Assembly (NCBI RefSeq): GCF_024700075.1
Contig: NZ_JAJONE010000001.1
Location: 930,001 to 994,000, forward strand
DNA from: Hymenobacter sp. J193
Lineage (GTDB): Bacteria; Bacteroidota; Bacteroidia; Cytophagales; Hymenobacteraceae
DNA length: 64,000 nucleotides
Direction of reading: 5' to 3'
Both the position numbers and the translations under genes were made by a program. The notes beneath the pieces are model-generated. The model was given only the letters and a program-made list of their open reading frames with translations. It was not told the DNA's origin and searched no databases. This document shows positions 1 to 7,134 of this stretch, in pieces (the stretch's first letter is position 1; the number at the start of each line of letters is the position of its first letter).

Positions 1-96
1 GATGGGCAATGGCGCTTCCCGGTCGTAGTGCTGCAGGTACAGGCGCAGCCGCTCGCTGATGGGGTAAGAAATTTTCTTTCTGGAGATGGTAGTCAC
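1..96 (-). CDS. 5' end of an unidentified gene cut by the window edge
   Basis: An open frame runs off the left edge on the minus strand. It has a GTG start at 94-96 and 32 codons reading MTTISRKKISYP, then a polar segment ending REAPLPI. It is divergent from the next gene, with about 140 nt between them. The basic N-terminus and ordinary residue mix look coding, but the fragment is too short to assign a family. No ATG was found nearby, so the start is tentative. Confidence 0.4.
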   Translation of the reverse strand, partial: MTTISRKKISYPISERLRLYLQHYDREAPLPI

Positions 97-237
97 GGAA
101 ACAAAAAACGGGGAGCAGTCCGTAACGTTACGGGAAAGAGCGGTAGCAGGACGGGCGGCGCGTTTTTTGCTACCCCGGAAAAATACCGAACTTTGAGCGT
201 TGCCCAAGCGGGCCGTCCATCCTATTCCGGAGTTGCT

Positions 238-1434
238 ATGAAGAAAATCTGCCTTACGCTACTGGTACTGCTTTGCCCGTTTTTCGCGCCGGGCTGGGGC
301 GGTTTCAGCCACAAAGTCATAACGCAGCTGGCCGTGTACTCGCTGCCCGGGAGCATGCAGGGCTTCTATTTCCGGCATCTGAACCAACTGGTACAGTTTT
401 CCAACGCCGCCGAGCAGCGGGCCGAAAACGATTCGATGGAAGCCAGCCGCCACTTCATCTACATGGACCACTACGGCGAAAACCCGTTTGGCTCGGTACC
501 CAAGGAGTGGGAGAAGGCCACGGCGAAGTACAAAGCCGACACGCTGCGCAAGTATGGTACCCTGCCCTGGGTGATAGATGAAGTGCGCCAGAAGCTCACC
601 CAGGCCTTCCGCGCCGGCGATACGGCCCAGATTGTGCGCCTCTCGGCCGACCTGAGCCATTATGTGGCCGATGCCTACGCGCCGCTGCGCACCACCGTGA
701 ACCACAACGGGCAGCTCTCCAACCAGGAAGGCATTCAGCCGCTCTGGGAAAACAAGGTACCGGAGCGTCATATTGCTGACTTCAAGCTGCAGAACAAGCC
801 GGCCAAATACACCAAAACGCCCCTGGCCGACACCTGGCAGGCCTTACAGGAGTCGTACGGATTCCTGGGCGCCACCTTCGATATTGAGGAGCAGATCGGG
901 CGCAACTTCACGCCTGAGCAGAAATACGTCTTCTCCCACCGCTTTGGCCAGACGCGCCGCGCCTACTCCGATGAATTTGCCGACGCCTACGACAAGGCGC
1001 AGATAGGCGGCATGGTGATGTTCCGGATCCAGCTGGCTTCCAGCTTCGTGGGCTCTATGTGGCTGACAGCCTGGAAAGACGCCGGCTCCCCCAACCTCGA
1101 TAAAATGTTGAAAAAGCCTATCGAAAAGGAAGAAAAAGACAAGCTCGATGAGCACCTCGCGGCCTGGAAAGACAACCAACTGGTGCCCCAGAACCTGCTG
1201 CTGGCGCAACTCAAGGAAAAAGCGGTAGAAGCCCCCGACCTGATCCGGCCGGCCGCCGACATGGCCCCGCCGCCGCCCGCCACTCCCCAGCCTGCTGCCA
1301 AAACGCCCGCCGCTCCGGCTGAGGCCGAGAAAGTAAAAGTGAAGACCAAGACCGACGAAGGCAGTACCAAGCGCAAGGAAAAAGAGAAAAAGCCCGCCAA
1401 GAAAGCCGAGAAAAAGGCCGACGACGGCTGGTAG
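238..1434 (+). CDS. Secreted zinc-dependent phospholipase C / S1-P1 nuclease-like protein
   Basis: A 398-residue protein with a signal peptide (residues 1-19, MKKICLTLLV...). The mature chain opens with the WGGFSHK motif typical of Bacteroidota proteins annotated as zinc-dependent phospholipase C or S1/P1-like nucleases. Likely metal ligands are His25, His72, Asp77/His78, and the D-x-x-H-x-x-x-D run at 138-145 (SADLSHYVADAYAPL). That helical zinc fold cleaves phosphodiesters outside the cytoplasm. The last ~75 residues are a Pro/Ala then Lys/Glu-rich low-complexity tail. I chose ATG 238 over the longer frame because it starts the signal peptide. Whether the substrate is phospholipid or nucleic acid cannot be read from sequence. 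A second, distinct zinc-phospholipase-like gene lies at 19221-20318. Confidence 0.75.
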   Translation: MKKICLTLLVLLCPFFAPGWGGFSHKVITQLAVYSLPGSMQGFYFRHLNQLVQFSNAAEQRAENDSMEASRHFIYMDHYGENPFGSVPKEWEKATAKYKADTLRKYGTLPWVIDEVRQKLTQAFRAGDTAQIVRLSADLSHYVADAYAPLRTTVNHNGQLSNQEGIQPLWENKVPERHIADFKLQNKPAKYTKTPLADTWQALQESYGFLGATFDIEEQIGRNFTPEQKYVFSHRFGQTRRAYSDEFADAYDKAQIGGMVMFRIQLASSFVGSMWLTAWKDAGSPNLDKMLKKPIEKEEKDKLDEHLAAWKDNQLVPQNLLLAQLKEKAVEAPDLIRPAADMAPPPPATPQPAAKTPAAPAEAEKVKVKTKTDEGSTKRKEKEKKPAKKAEKKADDGW

Positions 1435-1465
1435 GCGCTGGATTCCTCTGAATAGGTATGTTTGT

Positions 1466-1499
1466 CCCCCGGAGCGCCCCGCTGCCGGGGGCTTTTTTT
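1466..1499 (+). terminator. Rho-independent terminator
   Basis: A 7-bp stem CCCCCGG/CCGGGGG (1466-1472 and 1485-1491) is followed by a run of seven T. It ends the phospholipase-like gene 31 nt after its stop and lies just before the next ATG at 1510. Confidence 0.8.
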
Positions 1500-1509
1500 A
1501 CCCGATGCT

Positions 1510-2253
1510 ATGAACCGTTTGTTTTGGACGTTTGGCCTTGCCGCCCTGAGCCTGGGCAGCTGTCAGCAGCAGGCACCCGTGCAGGAGCAGGCCACCCCGG
1601 CGGCCCCTACCCCACCACCCGTGCCCGGCCCTAATCTGGCCACTCTGGGCGACTCCAACGCCGTGGCCGAGCTGCGTGCCTACGGCCAGCAGTACCCTGG
1701 CTCGGAAGTACTGCTGGAAACGCGCCTGGGCACTATTCGCCTGCGTTTGTTTGATGACACCCCTATTCACAAGGCCAACTTCCTGCTGCTGGTCCGCAAG
1801 GGCGTGTTCAACGAAACCGTATTCAACCGCGTGGTGAAGGGTTTTGCCGTGCAGGGTGGCCGCACCGAAAACCGCACCATCCGGCTGGGGCGCTACCACC
1901 TACCACCCGAAATTACCGGGCAGCACTTTCACCGGCGCGGGGCTCTGGGCATGGCCCGCTACGACGACGACCAGAACCCCGGCAAGCTTTCTTCCAGCAT
2001 TGATTTCTACATGGTACAGGGCGAAAAGCTCACGCCCTACCAGGCCCAGGCCATGGCTGGCCGCAAGCTCACGCCCGAGCAGCTCCGCGCCTACGAAACC
2101 ACCGGCGGCGTGCCTTCCCTGGACGGTAAGTACACGGTCTTCGGCGAAATCATTGAGGGCCTGGACGTGCTGGACAAAATAGCCGCCGAGCCCGTGGACG
2201 CCTACAAATGGCCCCTAAAGGACGTAGGCATGAAGCTGAAGGTCGTGCAATAA
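1510..2253 (+). CDS. Cyclophilin-type peptidyl-prolyl cis-trans isomerase, lipoprotein
   Basis: 247 residues. The N-terminus MNRLFWTFGLAALSLGSC is a lipoprotein signal with the lipid-acceptor Cys at 18, followed by a Pro/Ala/Gln-rich linker. From about residue 68 a cyclophilin domain follows: VLLETRLGTIRLRLFDDTP, then HKANFLLLVRKGVFNETVFNRVVKGF with the catalytic-face Arg/Phe, and a C-terminal GKYTVFGEIIEGLDVLDKI. It should catalyse prolyl isomerisation during folding of envelope proteins in the periplasm. The insertion around residues 155-190 is longer than in minimal cyclophilins and is seen in other Bacteroidota homologues. ATG 1510 is chosen because it gives the lipobox. The frame extends upstream into the terminator. 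Confidence 0.9.
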   Translation: MNRLFWTFGLAALSLGSCQQQAPVQEQATPAAPTPPPVPGPNLATLGDSNAVAELRAYGQQYPGSEVLLETRLGTIRLRLFDDTPIHKANFLLLVRKGVFNETVFNRVVKGFAVQGGRTENRTIRLGRYHLPPEITGQHFHRRGALGMARYDDDQNPGKLSSSIDFYMVQGEKLTPYQAQAMAGRKLTPEQLRAYETTGGVPSLDGKYTVFGEIIEGLDVLDKIAAEPVDAYKWPLKDVGMKLKVVQ

Positions 2254-2296
2254 CAGGCAGACTAGCGGCCTGGTTTGCGGTCCTCCAACGAACAAC

Positions 2297-2330
2297 AAAA
2301 AGGCCGGTTCCTTGCGGAGCCGGCCTTTTT
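2297..2330. terminator. Bidirectional terminator between convergent genes
   Basis: AAAAAGGCCGGTTCC, a TTGC loop, then GGAGCCGGCCTTTTT. A-run and T-run on opposite sides let it serve both the isomerase (+) and the M13 peptidase (-). Confidence 0.85.
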
Positions 2331-2376
2331 GGCGGTTGAATAGTCAACCATTCAGTCATTTTAGCTATTCAACGTC

Positions 2377-4491
2377 TTACCACACTTTGGCGCGCTCCTG
2401 CTGGGCGCGCATCATCTTGGCGTCTTCCTTGCAGCCGAAGGCCTCGTAGAACTCGGGCATGTTCATGAGCGGGCCATTGGTGCGGAACTGTGCGGGCGAG
2501 TGTGGGTCCGTCAGCACCTGCTGGCGCAGGAACTCGGGGCGGGCATTGGTGCGCCACACCTGCGCCCAGCTCAGGAAAAAGCGCTGCTCGGGCGTGAGTC
2601 CGTCGAACTTAGGCCGCGGGCCGTTGCCGTACTGCTGCTGAAGCTGCTTCTGCAGCGCCGAGTAGGCAATGCTCAGCCCGCCTAAGTCGGCCAGGTTTTC
2701 GCCCATCGTCAGCTGGCCGTTCACATACACTGAGTCCAGCGGCGAGAAGGCCGAGTACTGCTTGCCCACCATATCGGCCCGCTGGGTGAAGTTGGCAGCG
2801 TCTTCCTTGGTCCACCAGTCTTTCAGGTTGCCCTCGGCGTCGTACTGGCGGCCCTGGTCATCGAAGCCGTGGGTGATTTCGTGGCCAATCACGGCGCCCA
2901 TACCGCCGTAGTTTACTGCATCATCGGCGTTGGGGTCGAAGAACGGGGGCTGCATGATGCCGGCTGGAAACACAATTTCGTTCATGGCCGGGTTGTAGTA
3001 GGCATTCACCGTGGGCGGCGTCATGCCCCACTCGGTGCGGTCCACGGGTTTACCCAGCTTGCTGGTCATGTCCTTGTAGGCCCACTGGCGGGCGGCCACC
3101 ACATTCTGCAGGTAGGAGTCGCGGGAGATGGTGAGAGCCGAGTAGTCCTTCCACTTATCGGGGTAGCCGATCTTGACGGTGAAGGTGCTCAGCTTGTGCA
3201 GGGCTTCCTTCTTGGTGGCGTCGCTCATCCAGCTCAGCTGCTGGATATGCTCGCCCATCGAGGCCTTGATGTTGTTCACCATCTCCAGGGCCTTCTGCTT
3301 GGCCGCGGGCGGGAAGGCCTTGTCCACGTACAGCTGGCCGAAAGCTTCGCCCAGGGCGTCGTCGGTGGCGCGCAACATGCGCTTCCAGCGGGGCTGCTGC
3401 TGCTTGGCCCCGCTTAGCACCTGCTGAAAGCGGAAGCCCTCTTCCCCAAACTGCTGGGGCAGCGCCGAAGTAAACGACGTAGCCAGGTGCCAGCGCAGGT
3501 AGGTTTTTAGGTCAGCCAGCGGCTCCGACTTCACCATCGTATTCACTTCCTTGAAGAAAGCCGGCTGGCCCACAATTACCTCTTTCACCGAGCCCATGCC
3601 GGCGTCGGAGAGGATGTGCTGCAGGTTCAGGTTAGGGTAGGCTTTCTGCAGCTGCGCTACCGTCATCTTGTTGTAGTTGGCGTAGGGGTCGCGCAGCTCC
3701 ACGCGGCTTTTGCTGGCTTTGGCCAGGCGCGTTTCCAGGCGCTGCACGGTAGCAGCATTTTTACGGGCCGTAGCCTCGTTGTCGCCCAGCAGCTGGAAGG
3801 TATTCACCAGGTACTTCTGGTAGGCGGCGCGCACGGTGCGGGAGCGGGCGTCGTCCTTCAGGTAGTAGTCACGGTCGGGCATGGACAGGCCGCCCTGGTA
3901 CAAGTTCACCGCGTACTGGGAGCTGATTTTATCGTCCTGCCCCACGTAGGCGCCAAACAAAGCCCCCGTCGAAAGCACCTGCTGTCGGGCCAGCGAAGTC
4001 TGGAGCTGGTTGGGTGTTTTAATGGCGGCAATCTTGGCCAACTCGGGCTGCAGGTACTTCAGCCCCGCCGCGTTGATGGCGGCTGAGTCCATAGCCGAGG
4101 CAAAATAGTCGCCCACTTTCTGGGCATTGGTGCCTTTGGCGGCCGAGCGGTTGGCGGCAGCTTCGTCCAGAATCTGCCGCATCACGGCGTTGTTCTTGTT
4201 GGCCAGCTCCTGAAACGAGCCCCAACGGGTTTCGGCGGCCGGGATGGGGTTGTTTTTCAGCCAGGTGCCCGAGGCATACTGGAAGAAATTGTCGCAGGCG
4301 GCCACCGACGGGTCGAGGTTGGCCACGTTCAGGCCCACGCCCTGCGGGAAGGTTTCGGCGGCTGGGGCCGTGGTGGTTGCCGGGGCCGGCGTGGTGGCGG
4401 CCGTGGGGGCTTTGGTGCTGGTGGCACAGCCGGCCAGCGCCAGACCAGTGGCCGTCAGGGCAGCCAGCGCCAGGCTATTGCGTTTACGCAT
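2377..4491 (-). CDS. M13 family (neprilysin/PepO-like) zinc metallopeptidase, lipoprotein
   Basis: 704 residues. The lipoprotein signal (LALAGC, Cys about residue 22) is followed by a Thr/Pro/Ala-rich spacer. The N-terminal M13 domain begins DPSVAACDNFFQYASGTW. The catalytic domain contains NAYYNPAMNEIVFPAGIMQPPFFD, the zinc motif HEITH (VIGHEITHGFDDQGRQYD) and the third-ligand motif ENLADLGG, then a conserved C-terminal FFLSWAQVWR. M13 enzymes cleave short peptides outside the cytoplasm. The full family length and all catalytic motifs are intact. It is monocistronic, with a terminator shared with the convergent isomerase. Its specific substrate is unknown. Confidence 0.93.
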   Translation of the reverse strand: MRKRNSLALAALTATGLALAGCATSTKAPTAATTPAPATTTAPAAETFPQGVGLNVANLDPSVAACDNFFQYASGTWLKNNPIPAAETRWGSFQELANKNNAVMRQILDEAAANRSAAKGTNAQKVGDYFASAMDSAAINAAGLKYLQPELAKIAAIKTPNQLQTSLARQQVLSTGALFGAYVGQDDKISSQYAVNLYQGGLSMPDRDYYLKDDARSRTVRAAYQKYLVNTFQLLGDNEATARKNAATVQRLETRLAKASKSRVELRDPYANYNKMTVAQLQKAYPNLNLQHILSDAGMGSVKEVIVGQPAFFKEVNTMVKSEPLADLKTYLRWHLATSFTSALPQQFGEEGFRFQQVLSGAKQQQPRWKRMLRATDDALGEAFGQLYVDKAFPPAAKQKALEMVNNIKASMGEHIQQLSWMSDATKKEALHKLSTFTVKIGYPDKWKDYSALTISRDSYLQNVVAARQWAYKDMTSKLGKPVDRTEWGMTPPTVNAYYNPAMNEIVFPAGIMQPPFFDPNADDAVNYGGMGAVIGHEITHGFDDQGRQYDAEGNLKDWWTKEDAANFTQRADMVGKQYSAFSPLDSVYVNGQLTMGENLADLGGLSIAYSALQKQLQQQYGNGPRPKFDGLTPEQRFFLSWAQVWRTNARPEFLRQQVLTDPHSPAQFRTNGPLMNMPEFYEAFGCKEDAKMMRAQQERAKVW

Positions 4492-4665
4492 ACAAGGAAA
4501 ATAAAAAGTACTGAGGGTGGAAAAACGGGAGAAAGATAACGTGAAAATTGCTGTACCAACGGTTCGTTGGGGCTAGCCGACCAGCCGATAGTAAGTAGCT
4601 AAAGCAAATTTTCGACCTCTTAGTGCCTTCTCGGCCCGCCGGCAAATGCGTACCTTCGGCCCCGT

Positions 4666-6153
4666 ATGGCTCCGTTATATAACCGCAGAGTGGAAGGTGG
4701 CTTGCCGCCGCAGGCCCCGGCCCCGCTGGGGCTGGCCGAGCTGATGCGCCGGGTGCGCGACTCACTCACGCTCTCGTTTCCGGATGCCTACTGGGTGGCG
4801 GGCGAAATTTCCGACCTCACCCTGCCGCGCTTCGGCAGCGGCCACTGCTACCTCACGCTCACCGACCAGGCCCAGACCACCCGCGGCGCCCAGCTCAAGG
4901 CCCAGGCCCGCGCTACCATCTGGGGCGCGCGCTTCGAGCAGCTGGGGCCGCAGTTTGAGCGCCAGACCGGCCAGACCTTGCGGCCCGGCCTGCGGGTGCT
5001 GGTGCGTGTGAGCGTGAAGTTCCACGAGCAGTACGGCCTCAGCCTCGATGTACTGGCCATCGACCCCAGCTATACCGTGGGCGACCTGGCCCGGCAGCGC
5101 CTCGAAGCCATTGCCAAGCTAGAAGCACAAGGGCTGCTGGAGCGCCAGAAGCAGCTGGCACTGGCGCTGGCTCCACAGCGGCTGGCCGTCATTTCCTCTC
5201 CCACGGCTGCCGGCTGGCAGGATTTTCTGCAGCAGCTTGGCGAAACGGTCTACGATTTCAATGTAACCCTGTTCCCGGCCACCATGCAGGGCCAGGAGTC
5301 CCCCGCCAGCATCCGGGCCGCGCTGGATATGATCCGGCGCCGGCGCGGTCAGTTTGATGCCGTGGTGCTGATTCGGGGCGGCGGCTCTAAAACCGACCTG
5401 CTGGCCTTCGACGATTACGGGCTGGCAGCGGCCGTAGGGTCCTTTCCGCTGCCCGTGCTCACCGGCATCGGGCACGAGCGGGACGAAGCCGTGGTGGACC
5501 TGGCCGCGCATCTGGCTTTGAAAACGCCGACTGCGGTGGCCGTGTTTCTTACGGAGCGCCTGGCCCGGCTGGATGCCGTGCTGGAAGGCTACGGCAGCCG
5601 CATCCGGGAGCTGGCCCAGGCGCAGCGGCAAGGCCACGCCGACCGCCTCCTGACGCTGGCCCACGAGCTGCGCCACGCCGCCAAGGGCCGCTACCGCCAG
5701 CAGCAAACGTTGCTGGAAGGTGTGCAGCGCCAAACCACGCAGGCCGCGCAGCAGGGTGTGCAGCGGCAGGCCGCCCAGCTGGCGCAACGGCAGCGGGCCC
5801 TGCGCCGGGCAGCCCACAAAGTAGCCCGGCAGCAGCAGCAGCAACTGCGGCAGCTGGGCCGGGCACTGGCCCGCCGGTTTCGGCACGTGCACCGCCGCCG
5901 CCGTGAGCTGCTGCTCCGGAGCCGCTACCGGCTGCAGCTACGGCAGCAACGGGTTCTGCTTTTGCTCGTCCAGCAACTGGCCCTGGCCGAGCAGCGCCAG
6001 TATTTTGCGGCCGCGTCGGTGCACGTACGCCAACCTAATGGAAGTGCCGTGGCCCTGCACCCCGCCCCGCTTCCCGGCACCGAACTGCGGCTGCACCAGG
6101 CGGGCACTGTGCTGCCCGTGCAGGTGCTGCCGCCCGTCCAGGAGCAAGCCTAG
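4666..6153 (+). CDS. xseA: Exodeoxyribonuclease VII large subunit
   Basis: 495 residues. An N-terminal OB-fold (VAGEISDL at about 44, LRVLVRVSVKFHEQYGLSLDVLAIDPSY) is followed by the catalytic domain with RLAVISSPTAAGWQDF, DAVVLIRGGGSKTDLLAFDDY and LTGIGHERDEAVVDLAAHLALKTPTAVA. A Gln/Arg-rich coiled coil of about 130 residues and a short C-terminal beta segment close the protein. With XseB it degrades single-stranded DNA in both directions. xseB follows after 67 nt, consistent with one operon. The N-terminal ~20 residues before LGLAELMRRV are variable, so the exact start is less certain. A promoter-like TACCTTCG lies only 8 nt upstream of the chosen ATG. Confidence 0.93.
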   Translation: MAPLYNRRVEGGLPPQAPAPLGLAELMRRVRDSLTLSFPDAYWVAGEISDLTLPRFGSGHCYLTLTDQAQTTRGAQLKAQARATIWGARFEQLGPQFERQTGQTLRPGLRVLVRVSVKFHEQYGLSLDVLAIDPSYTVGDLARQRLEAIAKLEAQGLLERQKQLALALAPQRLAVISSPTAAGWQDFLQQLGETVYDFNVTLFPATMQGQESPASIRAALDMIRRRRGQFDAVVLIRGGGSKTDLLAFDDYGLAAAVGSFPLPVLTGIGHERDEAVVDLAAHLALKTPTAVAVFLTERLARLDAVLEGYGSRIRELAQAQRQGHADRLLTLAHELRHAAKGRYRQQQTLLEGVQRQTTQAAQQGVQRQAAQLAQRQRALRRAAHKVARQQQQQLRQLGRALARRFRHVHRRRRELLLRSRYRLQLRQQRVLLLLVQQLALAEQRQYFAAASVHVRQPNGSAVALHPAPLPGTELRLHQAGTVLPVQVLPPVQEQA

Positions 6154-6220
6154 CCTTCTTCTTGTTGTTGATTGCCAGCCGTTGTTTTTGCCGGCTTTTC
6201 TCTTCGATTCTCCTTTCAGT

Positions 6221-6532
6221 ATGACTTCCGACGCTACGTACCGCCAAGCTATTGCCGAGCTGGAAACCATTTTGCGCGCCCTCGAAACCGATACCGTTGA
6301 TGTAGACGAGCTCACGGCCAAAGTGCAGCGCTCCTCCGAGCTGATCCGGCTGTGCAAGCAGAAGCTGCGCGCCGCCGAAGCCGCCATCGACCGGGTGTTT
6401 GATGAGCTGGACGAGGAAACCGACTGGACTGAGGACGAGCAGCCGGAAGAGGACGAAGAAGAAGCCCCGGCTGTGGCCCGCAAAGCACCGGCTCCTCCGC
6501 GCCCCGGCCAAAGCCCCCGCCTGTTTGAGTAA
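6221..6532 (+). CDS. xseB: Exodeoxyribonuclease VII small subunit
   Basis: 103 residues. The N-terminal 65 residues match the XseB fold: YRQAIAELETILRALETDTVDVDELTAKVQRSSELIRLCKQKLRAAEAAIDRV, a helical hairpin that binds the coiled coil of XseA. The C-terminal tail is acidic (Glu/Asp) then Pro/Ala-rich and longer than in the minimal E. coli protein. It lies directly downstream of xseA. ATG 6221 was chosen since the longer frame overlaps xseA in another phase. Confidence 0.93.
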   Translation: MTSDATYRQAIAELETILRALETDTVDVDELTAKVQRSSELIRLCKQKLRAAEAAIDRVFDELDEETDWTEDEQPEEDEEEAPAVARKAPAPPRPGQSPRLFE

Positions 6533-6640
6533 CAGCGCGGGACGGACTCCTTTTCCAGCGCCCTATATTTCAACCCCTCGGGCTGGCCTGCCTAAGGGCC
6601 GGATGGGTATATTGTCAGTCTGTTTATTTCTTCTGTTACT

Positions 6641-7054
6641 ATGACTTCGACCGGCTCTCGTATTCGTCTGGCCCTGGCCGATGACCACCTGCTGTTTCGC
6701 AAGGGGCTGCGGGCATTGCTCGACGGATTTGACACCATGGAAGTGGTCGTGGAAGCCAACGACGGGCAGGAGCTGCTGGAAAGCCTGGACGCGCTGTCAA
6801 ATCCTCCCAACGTGGTGCTGATGGATCTGCAGATGCCCGTGCTCGACGGACTGCAAACCACGCGACTGCTCCGCGTCCAGTACCCGCAGGTGCGCATCGT
6901 CATCATCTCCATGCACGATGAGCCCGAGCTGATGGAGCAGCTCCGCTTGGAAGGTGCCCATGGCTACCTGCTCAAAAATGCCAACCCCGATGAAGTGCGC
7001 TGCGCCATAGAGGCCGCCCACTCCGGCGAACCACATTATGTACAGCTCGGCTAA
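6641..7054 (+). CDS. Stand-alone NarL-type response regulator receiver
   Basis: 137 residues. A complete CheY-like receiver: acidic pair Asp14-Asp15, phospho-acceptor Asp62 (VLMDLQMP), switch Ser90 and Lys112 (GYLLKNA). Sequence and pattern (LADDHLLFRKGLRALL) are those of NarL/FixJ-type regulators, whose members are normally about 210 residues with a C-terminal LuxR helix-turn-helix. Here the chain stops right after the receiver (EAAHSGEPHYVQLG) and a terminator follows 25 nt later, so there is no room for the DNA-binding domain. It may act through protein contacts or phosphate shuttling, or be a shortened regulator. No histidine kinase is adjacent. Confidence 0.85.
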   Translation: MTSTGSRIRLALADDHLLFRKGLRALLDGFDTMEVVVEANDGQELLESLDALSNPPNVVLMDLQMPVLDGLQTTRLLRVQYPQVRIVIISMHDEPELMEQLRLEGAHGYLLKNANPDEVRCAIEAAHSGEPHYVQLG

Positions 7055-7078
7055 AACTCAGTAGCCATTTTTACCACA

Positions 7079-7114
7079 GAAAAGGGCCGGCTTCTGAGGA
7101 AGCCGGCCCTTTTC
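7079..7114. terminator. Bidirectional terminator
   Basis: AAAGGGCCGGCTTC, a 4-nt loop, then GAAGCCGGCCCTTTT. It separates the receiver gene (+) from the convergent TonB receptor (-). Confidence 0.88.
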
Positions 7115-7134
7115 ATACTTGTCTTTATCAAAGC

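Noticed and set aside
1457..1464. TATGTTTG as a promoter for the isomerase
   Set aside because: Any transcript would begin inside the terminator hairpin at 1466-1499, and there is no -33 element.
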